This document shows positions 1 through 7,866 of a stretch of DNA of 64,000 nucleotides, one piece after another (the stretch's first letter is position 1; each line of letters starts with the position of its first letter). The position numbers were made by a program, and so were the translations under genes. The stretch is from assembly GCA_034430115.1 (NCBI GenBank), contig DAOUFG010000126.1, positions 1 to 64,000 on the forward strand, read 5' to 3'. Below the pieces are notes generated by a model that saw only the letters and a program-made list of their open reading frames with translations, ran no database searches and was not told the DNA's origin. The stretch is from CAIXPS01 sp034430115. Lineage in GTDB: Bacteria > Chloroflexota > Anaerolineae > J036 > Brachytrichaceae.

Positions 1-115
1 GCCGGGGCGTTGGGAGAGTGACCATCATCAATGAGGATTGCTTGAGTAACCCTTGCGGGGAGATATATACCGAATATATTTTATCCATTAACGAATCCAA
101 TTCTTTTATATGTTT

Positions 116-144
116 TTGGCAATCTGATGCATAATTTCTATAAC
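116..144 (+). promoter_or_regulatory. Putative sigma70 promoter of the phosphorothioate-restriction operon
   Basis: A TTGGCA box at 116-121 and a TATAAC box at 139-144 are separated by 17 bases, close to the sigma70 ideal. Transcription would begin near 151, just ahead of a purine-rich ribosome site at 155-164. The rest of 1-171 is AT-rich and shows no gene that I can support. Confidence 0.5.
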
Positions 145-171
145 ATGATCTTTTAGGGGAAAGGTCTGTAT

Positions 172-2262
172 TTGTGGCTTTGGTCATTACCATGTAGTAC
201 TCATATGCTATCCGATCTCGACCTGCCTGCATTTCTTGATACTTCTTCGGCTGATTTAATCGAAGATCTATTCGTGCCTGCACTCACAGGGTCTGTGTTC
301 TATGATCGTGGCGTTGGTTTTTTTAGCTCTGGGTGGTTGCGCATTGCTTCGAAAGGGATGCTGGCTTTCGCTAATAATGGCGGTCGTGCTCGCTGGGTAA
401 CGAGTCCCATACTTGATTCTTCGGATTGGGATGCACTGCAAACAGGTGATGCAGCTAAGCATGACCTATTGTTGTATGAGGCGATAAAGCATGGTATTAC
501 ATCTTTGGAGCAGGCGCTAGAAAGAGATGTACTGTCAGCATTAGCTTGGATGGTCGCAGATGAGGTCATTAGCTTTAAGCTAGCCCTCCCACGCAACAAG
601 CTTGAACGCGGAGATTTCCACGACAAGTTTGGTGTGTTTACCGATCATACAGGTAACAAAATCAGCTTCAATGGATCATACAACGATAGCATCCAGGGAA
701 CGCGCAACTATGAATCTATAAAGGTATTTTGCTCCTGGCAGCCTCCTTTTGATCGATTTGTGAAAGCTGATGATGAGCGATTCGAACGGCTATGGGCAAA
801 TGCTGACCCTAATGTGCGAGTCTATGATCTCCCGGAGGCCGCTCTCGAACAAATATTAAGCCTTAGAAGTAGTGATAGACCCTACAAGCCGCCGCCGGGT
901 AGTAATTTAAATTCACTACTAGGATCTATAGACGCATTGCAAGATCCTGCTATTCCAGGCAGCCTAGTTCTGCGTGACTATCAGCTAAAAGCGGTTGATG
1001 CCTGGTTTGAAAATGGTTGTTGTGGTCTACTTGAGATGGCAACAGGCACTGGCAAAACGATCACTGCCTTAGCCGCCGCTGTACGATTGCGTTGCCGTGA
1101 TCGAAAGCTTGCACTCATCATCGCAGTCCCTTATCAGCACCTTGTTGATCAATGGTATGACGAGGCAATCCGATTCGGATTCAGACCAATAAGGGCCTAC
1201 AAGAATAAAAGCGATTGGCTGGACAAGTTACATGATCAAGCGCTTAGTTACGCGCATGATGACTACAGTCATATGTGCGTGATTTGCACGCACACAACAT
1301 TTGCTACCAGTCACTTCCAGGATGCGATAGCGCGCATCCCAGAACCTAAAATGCTCATTGCCGATGAGGTCCATCATTTAGGCGCAGAAAGCAGTAGAAA
1401 GTTCCTCCCTGAAGGCATTAGTAATCGTCTAGCGCTTTCTGCGACACCTGATAGATGGTTTGATGATATAGGTACACAGGCATTAAGAGACTATTTTGGT
1501 CAAACAGTTTTTGCGTTACCGCTAAAGGATGCTATCGGGTTAAGCCTAACGCCCTATTACTATTACCCCACACTCATCGATCTTACAGAAGAAGAGATGG
1601 AAGAATATCGATCTCTGTCACTTAGCATTGCCCGTGTGTTAGCTCGCGATGGTTTTGATGGCAGTGATAGCCGCCTAACGGCCCTTTTGATAAAGAGGTC
1701 GAATCTCTTGAATAGTGCTGAAAATAAACTGGACATGGTTGACAAGCTTGTAAATCGGCCATTGAAGATGCATCATGCACTTTTTTACTGCGCTCCGTGC
1801 CAAGTTGATGATCTAATCCAACTCCTCGGGAACGATAAGCGCATGGCAGTTCATCGGTTCACAGCAAAAGAAGATACGCAAACTCGTCAGGAACTGTTGC
1901 ATGATTTCGATTCGGGTAGGCTGCAAGCCTTGGTCGCTATACATTGTCTGGATGAAGGGGTTGACGTGCCCGCCACAAGAACGGCCTTCTTACTCGCTAG
2001 CAGTGGAAACCCGCGTGAGTTCATCCAGCGGCGTGGAAGAGTCTTGCGGCGTTTCCCTGGTAAGAATCATGCGGATATACACGATCTTATCTCTATACCC
2101 CCTGCATCGAGGCTTGATCCGACAAGTCTGAATGCAGAGCGGTCCATCCTAAAACGTGAATTGAAGCGTTTTGCCGAGTTCGCCGATAGTGCGCTGAACA
2201 CCGCCAGCGCCTACCAGGTGATTTGGGATATTGCCAAACAATATGGTGTTCTGGACTTCTGA
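172..2262 (+). CDS. PLD-nuclease/DEAD-box helicase, Dnd-linked restriction enzyme
   Basis: This is a predicted DNA-acting nuclease-helicase of 696 residues. The N-terminal part has one phospholipase D motif (H150, K152, then the GSxN group G168-S169-N171), normally a phosphodiesterase site that needs pairing by dimerisation. A superfamily 2 helicase follows: Walker A TGTGKT near 291-296, DEVH at 399-402, SAT at 423-425 and the arginine-finger motif QRRGR near 620. The layout matches proteins annotated as the restriction enzyme of DNA phosphorothioation systems, which fits the dnd operon facing it. The TTG at 172 has a good purine-rich site 7 bases upstream. ATG 205 (11 codons later) is the alternative and lacks one. 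First gene of a four-gene operon. Restriction of unmodified DNA is inferred from family and context. Confidence 0.85.
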   Translation: MWLWSLPCSTHMLSDLDLPAFLDTSSADLIEDLFVPALTGSVFYDRGVGFFSSGWLRIASKGMLAFANNGGRARWVTSPILDSSDWDALQTGDAAKHDLLLYEAIKHGITSLEQALERDVLSALAWMVADEVISFKLALPRNKLERGDFHDKFGVFTDHTGNKISFNGSYNDSIQGTRNYESIKVFCSWQPPFDRFVKADDERFERLWANADPNVRVYDLPEAALEQILSLRSSDRPYKPPPGSNLNSLLGSIDALQDPAIPGSLVLRDYQLKAVDAWFENGCCGLLEMATGTGKTITALAAAVRLRCRDRKLALIIAVPYQHLVDQWYDEAIRFGFRPIRAYKNKSDWLDKLHDQALSYAHDDYSHMCVICTHTTFATSHFQDAIARIPEPKMLIADEVHHLGAESSRKFLPEGISNRLALSATPDRWFDDIGTQALRDYFGQTVFALPLKDAIGLSLTPYYYYPTLIDLTEEEMEEYRSLSLSIARVLARDGFDGSDSRLTALLIKRSNLLNSAENKLDMVDKLVNRPLKMHHALFYCAPCQVDDLIQLLGNDKRMAVHRFTAKEDTQTRQELLHDFDSGRLQALVAIHCLDEGVDVPATRTAFLLASSGNPREFIQRRGRVLRRFPGKNHADIHDLISIPPASRLDPTSLNAERSILKRELKRFAEFADSALNTASAYQVIWDIAKQYGVLDF

Positions 2263-2285
2263 GCCAACAAAGGAGAAAACATCTA

Positions 2286-2480
2286 ATGGATTTAAAGCAG
2301 AAGCTTAAGGAGCTAATTATGCAGCTTGATCCTGAAATTCAGGCTCTGGTGACCGAAGTACTAGAAATTGAGAATGAGTATTTAGATTCGAGAAGATCCC
2401 AAGCCATAAATCGTATTAAGGATGCAGTTGACAAATATGCCAAGTATGGTTTGGGAATGGGGGATAAGGATGAAGCTTGA
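2286..2480 (+). CDS. Small Dnd-associated protein (64 aa)
   Basis: A 64-residue charged, helical protein with alternating leucines in its first half and lysine-rich ends. It has an AGGAG site 10 bases before ATG 2286, starts 23 bases after the helicase stop and overlaps the next gene by 11 bases, so translation is probably coupled. It resembles the short proteins labelled DNA modification system-associated small protein in other defence clusters. It has no catalytic motif and may bridge the helicase and the SMC-like ATPase, but that is a guess. Confidence 0.65.
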   Translation: MDLKQKLKELIMQLDPEIQALVTEVLEIENEYLDSRRSQAINRIKDAVDKYAKYGLGMGDKDEA

Positions 2481-4401
2481 GTACATTATGGTAGAAAACT
2501 TCCGCCAGTTTTATGGTGAACAGGAGGCGGAATTCGCAACTGAATCAGATTTAAATGTCACAGTCTTTCATGGTCTAAACGGTGCTGGTAAGACATCTCT
2601 GTTTTCAGCTATTACCTGGTGTCTTTACCAGAATGTGCCTACAGACATAGGTGATCTTATTAATCGTCGTGCTGTTTCTGAAACGGATGAAGGAAATACC
2701 GTCAAAGCTAAGGTTACTATTTGGTTTCGTCATCAGGGTTCGCGATACATTGCCACACGCACTTTATTAGGAAAGAAAGTTGGCGTTAGATGGGAACAAT
2801 TGGGCGATTCCTGCACTTTTACAAAAATGATGACAGCCGGAAGTGTGCCGATTATGAATTACATCGATTTTGTGAATTCTGTACTTCCGGAAAATGTGCG
2901 GCCCTACTTTTTCTTTGATGGGGAAAAGATGGATGATCTTACAAGAGCTGAGAGTACGGATGTTGAGAATGCGATTAGGAACTTTATTCGCCTACCAGCT
3001 CTACTCAAGGCCAAGGAGCATTTGGATAGTGTGGCCACAGAGTTCCGTCGCGGCCTAAAAACACAAGCGACTGGAGAGTTACAGGCACTAATTGGTCGAG
3101 AAGATCAACTTAGGGCAGAAAAAACGCAAACTCAGCAAATACGAGATGAAGTCAAGGAACAAATACGAGTATTGCGTGAACAAATTACAGAGATCGATAA
3201 CAAACTGATAGATTCGGAACAAGCAAAGGAACTGCAAACAGAGCGTGAACATTGTCTACAAAATATTAAATCATACGAGGAAACAGAGCATGATTCTGTA
3301 CAAGCGATACAAAAGAACGTGAATCGAGTATACGCAATCTACTTGTCTGATTGTGTACAAAAAGCCTTATCGGTCCTAGATGAGAAAAGGCAAAAGGGTG
3401 AAGTCCCGAGTGGGATTCGTGAGCAGCTTATTAAAGACTTAATTGAAAGTAAGGAATGCATCTGCGGTAGGTCGTTTCATGAGGATGATGAAGTATATAA
3501 GCGGCTACAACGTCTTTTAAGACACACTGCCTCGGACGAGTTGGAGACTAAAGTTTCCACACTCGGCGGACAGCTCAGGGCTTTTGCTCAGCAAGTGTCT
3601 TATACAGTTGAAGCAATAGATCGTGATATGAAATCTCGAGCGAAAGCGCAACAACAAATGGGTCATCTGCGTGATCAAGTGGATAACCTATCAAGAAGGT
3701 TGAAAGCATTCCCACTAGAAGAGATTGCCGGGCTTGAGAAGCGACGCATTAGTTTCAATCAAAGGTATGAGCGGTACCTCCAAGATCTGGGCCAGACAGA
3801 GCAAAGGCTGATTAATCTTGATAAAGACATTGAATCAATACATGAAAAGCAGAAACAACAGGAAGCGCAGCAGGGTAAACTGAAGTTGCAATCGCATAAG
3901 GTCGAATTGTCGCAACGTGCAGCAGATGCAATAGATGGCATGACTCTCATTTTTAAAGAAGAAGCGCGCAAGAATGTAGAAATAGTAACTAAACAAATTT
4001 TCAACAAATTGGCCTGGAAACAAGCACATTTTAATGACGTTACGCTGAGTGGCGATTTTCATATGGAGGTGATTGATCAGTGGGGGTTGCCAACACGCAA
4101 GGAGCTATCTGCAGGAGAACGGCAAATCTTGAGCCTTTCCTTCATCTGCGCAATGGCTAAAGTCGCAGGTGAAGAGGCTCCATTAGTGATGGATACACCA
4201 TTTGGTCGTCTGTCCGGCAACCATCTTATAAATGTGGCTCAAAATTTACCGGATCTATGTTCCCAATTGATCTTATTTGTAACAGATCGTGAGTGGGATG
4301 AAGCGTCAAAAACCAGTCTTGAACCACGAACCGGCGCGCAATATTGTTTAGTTTACGACGATAAAAGTGGTTGCACGCAATTGGAAGAGGTGAGTTATTA
4401 A
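2470..4401 (+). CDS. SMC/Rad50-like AAA ATPase of the restriction arm (DndD paralogue)
   Basis: A 643-residue ABC-type ATPase with a long coiled-coil middle. Walker A GLNGAGKT is at residues 35-42, the ABC signature SAGERQ lies near 545-550, and the Walker B/D-loop (LVMDTPFGRLS) near 575. About half way along, near residue 329, there is a CxCG pair in the place where Rad50 proteins carry a CxxC zinc hook. ATG 2470 is chosen because the typical N-terminal strand (LEYIMVENFRQFYG) begins there; upstream codons overlap the small gene. It is a second DndD-like ATPase besides DndD at 7867-9873. Family knowledge suggests ATP-driven clamping or sensing of DNA for the neighbouring nuclease-helicase. 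Confidence 0.85.
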   Translation: MKLEYIMVENFRQFYGEQEAEFATESDLNVTVFHGLNGAGKTSLFSAITWCLYQNVPTDIGDLINRRAVSETDEGNTVKAKVTIWFRHQGSRYIATRTLLGKKVGVRWEQLGDSCTFTKMMTAGSVPIMNYIDFVNSVLPENVRPYFFFDGEKMDDLTRAESTDVENAIRNFIRLPALLKAKEHLDSVATEFRRGLKTQATGELQALIGREDQLRAEKTQTQQIRDEVKEQIRVLREQITEIDNKLIDSEQAKELQTEREHCLQNIKSYEETEHDSVQAIQKNVNRVYAIYLSDCVQKALSVLDEKRQKGEVPSGIREQLIKDLIESKECICGRSFHEDDEVYKRLQRLLRHTASDELETKVSTLGGQLRAFAQQVSYTVEAIDRDMKSRAKAQQQMGHLRDQVDNLSRRLKAFPLEEIAGLEKRRISFNQRYERYLQDLGQTEQRLINLDKDIESIHEKQKQQEAQQGKLKLQSHKVELSQRAADAIDGMTLIFKEEARKNVEIVTKQIFNKLAWKQAHFNDVTLSGDFHMEVIDQWGLPTRKELSAGERQILSLSFICAMAKVAGEEAPLVMDTPFGRLSGNHLINVAQNLPDLCSQLILFVTDREWDEASKTSLEPRTGAQYCLVYDDKSGCTQLEEVSY

Positions 4402-4847
4402 TGCCAAAGCAAACGGAGTCTCGCGGCGGAGATCGTGTTAGTATCGACGAAGATATGCATCAGCTTTACAGAGATCTCACAGAAAAGTGCAATGAAGATC
4501 CTGAAGGATCGCCATTCTTATTAATGAAAGACCTTTTCATGTGGGCTGTTGCTTTAGGTGTGAAAGCTGAAAAACGTATGCCGCTTAAGAAGCGTGAGGC
4601 TATTTTTAGGTGGGATCAGTTCTCTCAATACTCAGATATCCCGGTACTTCAAGCAATTGCGATAAGTGAGACGAATGGAGTAGATGTTCTTCTAGACCAG
4701 AGTCAGATAATACGAATAGCAGAAGAGTATGCAAACATGGGGATTAATGTTATCAAGTCTGAAATGTGTAACCAGCCCGGCCAACCGCTATGGAACCTGG
4801 TTAACATGATAAGAAACCACGCAAATCACACCCCCAACAACAACTGA
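4401..4847 (+). CDS. Dnd system-associated protein, 148 aa
   Basis: Begins at ATG 4401, which overlaps the stop of the ATPase gene by one base (TAATG) behind a GAGGTGA site. The 148-residue product is soluble and mostly helical, without a known catalytic motif. It resembles the family I recall as dnd system-associated protein 4, which occurs with PLD-helicase and SMC-like genes in phosphorothioation loci. Last gene of the plus-strand arm; the dnd arm converges on it. Its role in restriction is inferred only from the tight operon. Confidence 0.7.
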   Translation: MPKQTESRGGDRVSIDEDMHQLYRDLTEKCNEDPEGSPFLLMKDLFMWAVALGVKAEKRMPLKKREAIFRWDQFSQYSDIPVLQAIAISETNGVDVLLDQSQIIRIAEEYANMGINVIKSEMCNQPGQPLWNLVNMIRNHANHTPNNN

Positions 4848-4944
4848 AGCTATACCCTAGGCCCTCTATTTGTATATTACAACAAATGACAGGTGAAGTA
4901 ATTGCTAACATTAATACATTGGTATAGTACACGTTTTGCTAAGG

Positions 4945-5502
4945 CTACATCGAGTTTAATTCATTCAACTTGTCCTGCAACTCCTTTATCTTGTTATCAA
5001 TTTTCTCATTGAGTTCGCGTGGGTAAACATAATTCTCGAACCGAGATAGCTCTCCAGTAAGTACCTCCCTATAAGCTAGTTCAAGTATCCTAAAATGTGC
5101 ACCTGCCTTAGCCAGCAATCGCTCAAGTTGTGGGTCATCAATTAATCCTGCTTGTTCTATACGAATACGTTCAAGTTGCTTTACTATCTCTAAAATCTCC
5201 TCAAATAACGCTTTATCGTTTTTCTCAAATTTCTCACCTTTTAGTAAGCTTGTTAATACACGAAAGTCCTTGCTCTTATTAAGTCTCAGGATTTCCGAGA
5301 GCTGCCTACTGGTTTCCAGAAGTTGTTGGTAGGGCCCATAAAAACTGTTGAGCTTTTTATATATTTCTTTTAGCTCATCTTCGTGCTGCTGTCTCTTAAA
5401 AGTTCGCGTATTGAAGTAAAAAGAGATTCCAACACTAAATAGAGCAACGAGAGTGGCTAGAACTGGGGCAAGTACTTTTAGTAGTTCAATAAAATCTTGC
5501 AT
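4945..5502 (-). CDS. Membrane-anchored coiled-coil protein, unknown function
   Basis: A 185-residue protein with one hydrophobic segment at about residues 9-30 followed by a long charged helical region with heptad-like leucine and isoleucine spacing. Such proteins are usually inserted by the N-terminal helix with the coiled coil in the cytoplasm. I recognise no family. It is on the same strand as dndBCDEA and follows the methyltransferase by 63 bases, inside the AT-rich island between the two Dnd arms. It could be an accessory defence gene or a passenger. Confidence 0.6.
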   Translation of the reverse strand: MQDFIELLKVLAPVLATLVALFSVGISFYFNTRTFKRQQHEDELKEIYKKLNSFYGPYQQLLETSRQLSEILRLNKSKDFRVLTSLLKGEKFEKNDKALFEEILEIVKQLERIRIEQAGLIDDPQLERLLAKAGAHFRILELAYREVLTGELSRFENYVYPRELNEKIDNKIKELQDKLNELNSM

Positions 5503-5565
5503 GATATGTAATTGGATGCATTAGTAGCACTAAGCTCGCAGATGAAAATCGCATTATCGTGGTAT

Positions 5566-6186
5566 TTACACTCTAATAGCCAACGTCGTAAACCACTGAA
5601 CTGCAGTGATATATACCTCTTTGCTATTAGTTTGTTTTCTATGCTCGGTCATCTCTTTCATACTCTCTACATGAAATCCCACATTTTCTAGACGCGAAGC
5701 CCACTCTTGAGGCATGTAAAGCTCATTTAGCCTACCGGAAGTATCGCGAACATATCCCTCTCCTTTTTTCATAGAAGTCATTATCCTTGCTTTAGGTTTT
5801 AGCACTCTCCTTGCCTCTAATAATCCTAGCATTATGCTGTGGCGTGGAACATGCAAGTACGACCCTATAGCCCATACACCATCAAAAGAGTCACACGCAA
5901 AGGGGAGATGTGCTAGTGAGCCCTGTACCAATGCATCACCAAAATAGCGCTTTCCTAGACGTAATAAGCTAAAAGATAAATCAAACCCGAAAGACTTAAA
6001 CCCTAACGAGTTGAACGCATTAACATCCCTGCCCGATCCGCAACCAATATCCAAAATGATCGAACCTGATAATAGCTTGGCTGTTAAAATCGCTCGCAGT
6101 TTCTGGACATCTGCGTCATATGTTAGTGAAAAGTATTCTAGGGAATGAGATTCATAAAAAGCGCGTGTCTGACTATCTGTGCACAT
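5566..6186 (-). CDS. Class I SAM-dependent methyltransferase in the dnd operon region
   Basis: A 206-residue Rossmann-fold methyltransferase. The SAM-binding motif I (DIGCGSGRD) is at residues 46-54 and an acidic residue after the second strand (GFDLS) fits ribose binding. No DNA-methylase catalytic motif (NPPY or PC) is visible, so a small molecule, RNA or protein substrate is more likely than DNA. It starts 107 bases downstream of dndA on the same strand and may be co-transcribed. It is not a core Dnd protein; its place between the modification and restriction arms makes an accessory role possible but unproven. Confidence 0.75.
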   Translation of the reverse strand: MCTDSQTRAFYESHSLEYFSLTYDADVQKLRAILTAKLLSGSIILDIGCGSGRDVNAFNSLGFKSFGFDLSFSLLRLGKRYFGDALVQGSLAHLPFACDSFDGVWAIGSYLHVPRHSIMLGLLEARRVLKPKARIMTSMKKGEGYVRDTSGRLNELYMPQEWASRLENVGFHVESMKEMTEHRKQTNSKEVYITAVQWFTTLAIRV

Positions 6187-6293
6187 TCGTATGCCACTTA
6201 TCCGGAAAACCTAAGTTCGCTAGTCGATGATTGCCGCGAGATAGTGATATCGCTGACAGGTGTTACTTATTGGTTCTTCGCAGAATATCACAA

Positions 6294-7451
6294 TTAACCC
6301 CAACCGGTTAATGATCTTATACAGTCAGTTACTAAATTGATAGTGTAAACAATCTCGGTTTCGCTATTCGTTCTGCCCAATCCGAATCTAACCGAGCTGT
6401 AGGCACGGTTACTACCAAAACCTAATGCTGTGATAACGTGAGATGGCTCAACTTTTGCAGTTGTGCATGCTGATCCAGTAGATATAGCGACTTCGCCTTT
6501 CAAACGAATTACCAGAGATCGACTCTCGACACCCGGTATCATGATATTAAGATTGTGTGGTAGTCTCTGAGTTAAGTGCCCGTTTAATTCAACCCCATCG
6601 AGATGATCCTGCAACCCTTCCCATAATTGATTACGCAAGAAACATAAGCGTGTGCCTTCCTCTGCCACCTCCTGCTTCGCGATCTCCAGTGCCTTCCCAA
6701 ATCCCACGATACCAGGCACATTAAGAGTTCCAGAACGCATCCCGCGTTCATGACCGCCCCCATGGATTTGTGGGGCTACACGTATACGAGGACGTGCCTT
6801 ACGTACGTAGAGCGCACCCACTCCTTTGGGACCATATATCTTGTGTGCGCTCATCGACAACAGATCGATATTCATTGCCTCTACGTCAATGGGAATGTGT
6901 CCTACGGCCTGCGTAGCATCGGAGTGGAAGACAATATTTGCTTCGCGCGTAATTTTGCCAATTTCGACCAAGGGTGCAAGAACCCCTATTTCGTTGTTTG
7001 CTGCCATAATGCTGACCAGCACTGTTTGTGGTGTGATGGCCTTGCGCACATCGTCCGGATCAATTAGTCCTTGGTGATCAACAGGCAAGTAAGTCACCTT
7101 CCATCCTTTACGTTCCAGGTAGTGACATGGATCAAGTACCGCGTGATGTTCTGTTATGCAAGTGATGATGTGATTGCCTTTATCTGCGTATTGTTCGGCA
7201 GTACCTAGAATTGCTAAGTTGTCGCTTTCCGTTGCACCACTTGTAAAGATAATCTCATCTTGTTTAGCATTGATGATGTCGGCAATCTGCTGGCGCGCTA
7301 CATCTACTGCCTGAGCCGCCTCTATGCCATATTCGTGATCAATGCTGGCTGCATTACCGAAAATATCACTAAAGTAAGGTAGCATTGCTTCAAGCACGCG
7401 TGGATCAACTGGCGTGGTTGCATGATGATCCATATAAATAGGTTTATGCAT
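6294..7451 (-). CDS. dndA: Cysteine desulfurase DndA
   Basis: A 385-residue PLP-dependent class V aminotransferase-fold enzyme that removes sulfur from cysteine and passes it on as a persulfide. The PLP lysine is K204 in the SAHK motif, H102/H103 lies in the EHH motif, and the catalytic cysteine is C329 in the loop GSACTT. The length and loop match IscS-type desulfurases. It overlaps dndE by 8 bases and is the last gene of dndB-C-D-E-A. It supplies sulfur to DndC. In many genomes dndA is missing and a housekeeping IscS substitutes, so a linked copy makes this locus self-sufficient. Confidence 0.9.
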   Translation of the reverse strand: MHKPIYMDHHATTPVDPRVLEAMLPYFSDIFGNAASIDHEYGIEAAQAVDVARQQIADIINAKQDEIIFTSGATESDNLAILGTAEQYADKGNHIITCITEHHAVLDPCHYLERKGWKVTYLPVDHQGLIDPDDVRKAITPQTVLVSIMAANNEIGVLAPLVEIGKITREANIVFHSDATQAVGHIPIDVEAMNIDLLSMSAHKIYGPKGVGALYVRKARPRIRVAPQIHGGGHERGMRSGTLNVPGIVGFGKALEIAKQEVAEEGTRLCFLRNQLWEGLQDHLDGVELNGHLTQRLPHNLNIMIPGVESRSLVIRLKGEVAISTGSACTTAKVEPSHVITALGFGSNRAYSSVRFGLGRTNSETEIVYTINLVTDCIRSLTGWG

Positions 7452-7866
7452 TTTCTTGTGCAGCTCCCTTCAGGCTTGCCTTTAGTCGAGCCTGATGTTG
7501 TGCTTCCACAACCAAACTGGCGATATCATCAATCGATTTAATGCGGGTTGAGAGCAACATTACCCCGCGGTTCAAATGGGCTTTGAATTGTGTTTCCAAT
7601 TCGGTTTCCGGGTCCAATCCGTCTTGTGCCAGGCGCTCGCGAAGTAACGCGAAGAATAGCGTGTCCCATTGACCCGTAAGGGTGTAGCGATTGAATTCGC
7701 GAGTTTGGCCTTCCGGATAAAGCGCTAAATCTGGTACGCCAGGTTCAGCTAAGGAAAGACAAAAGCCAATTCTGCATAGCAAATTCGGTGTTAATCCCGT
7801 TTTCGCTTTAAGGTTCCTAAGTCGAAGATCGACCTGTTCACTAACATAGATACGATTGAGCTGCAT
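7444..7866 (-). CDS. dndE: DNA sulfur modification protein DndE
   Basis: A 140-residue protein matching DndE (DUF1832): the opening stretch with YVSEQVDLRLRNLKAKTGLT and the later LCRIGFCLSLAEPG region are typical. DndE binds nicked DNA in studied systems and is needed for phosphorothioate insertion. It starts directly after the dndD stop and overlaps dndA by 8 bases. It is slightly longer than many DndE proteins, with an alanine- and lysine-rich C-terminal tail. Confidence 0.88.
   Translation of the reverse strand: MQLNRIYVSEQVDLRLRNLKAKTGLTPNLLCRIGFCLSLAEPGVPDLALYPEGQTREFNRYTLTGQWDTLFFALLRERLAQDGLDPETELETQFKAHLNRGVMLLSTRIKSIDDIASLVVEAQHQARLKASLKGAAQENA

Noticed and set aside
1..171. A gene ending at the left edge
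   Set aside because: I see no open frame with coding character; the stretch fits a promoter region.
2223..2285. Upstream start for the 64-residue Dnd-associated gene
   Set aside because: It would overlap the helicase coding region; AGGAG at 2271-2275 points to ATG 2286.
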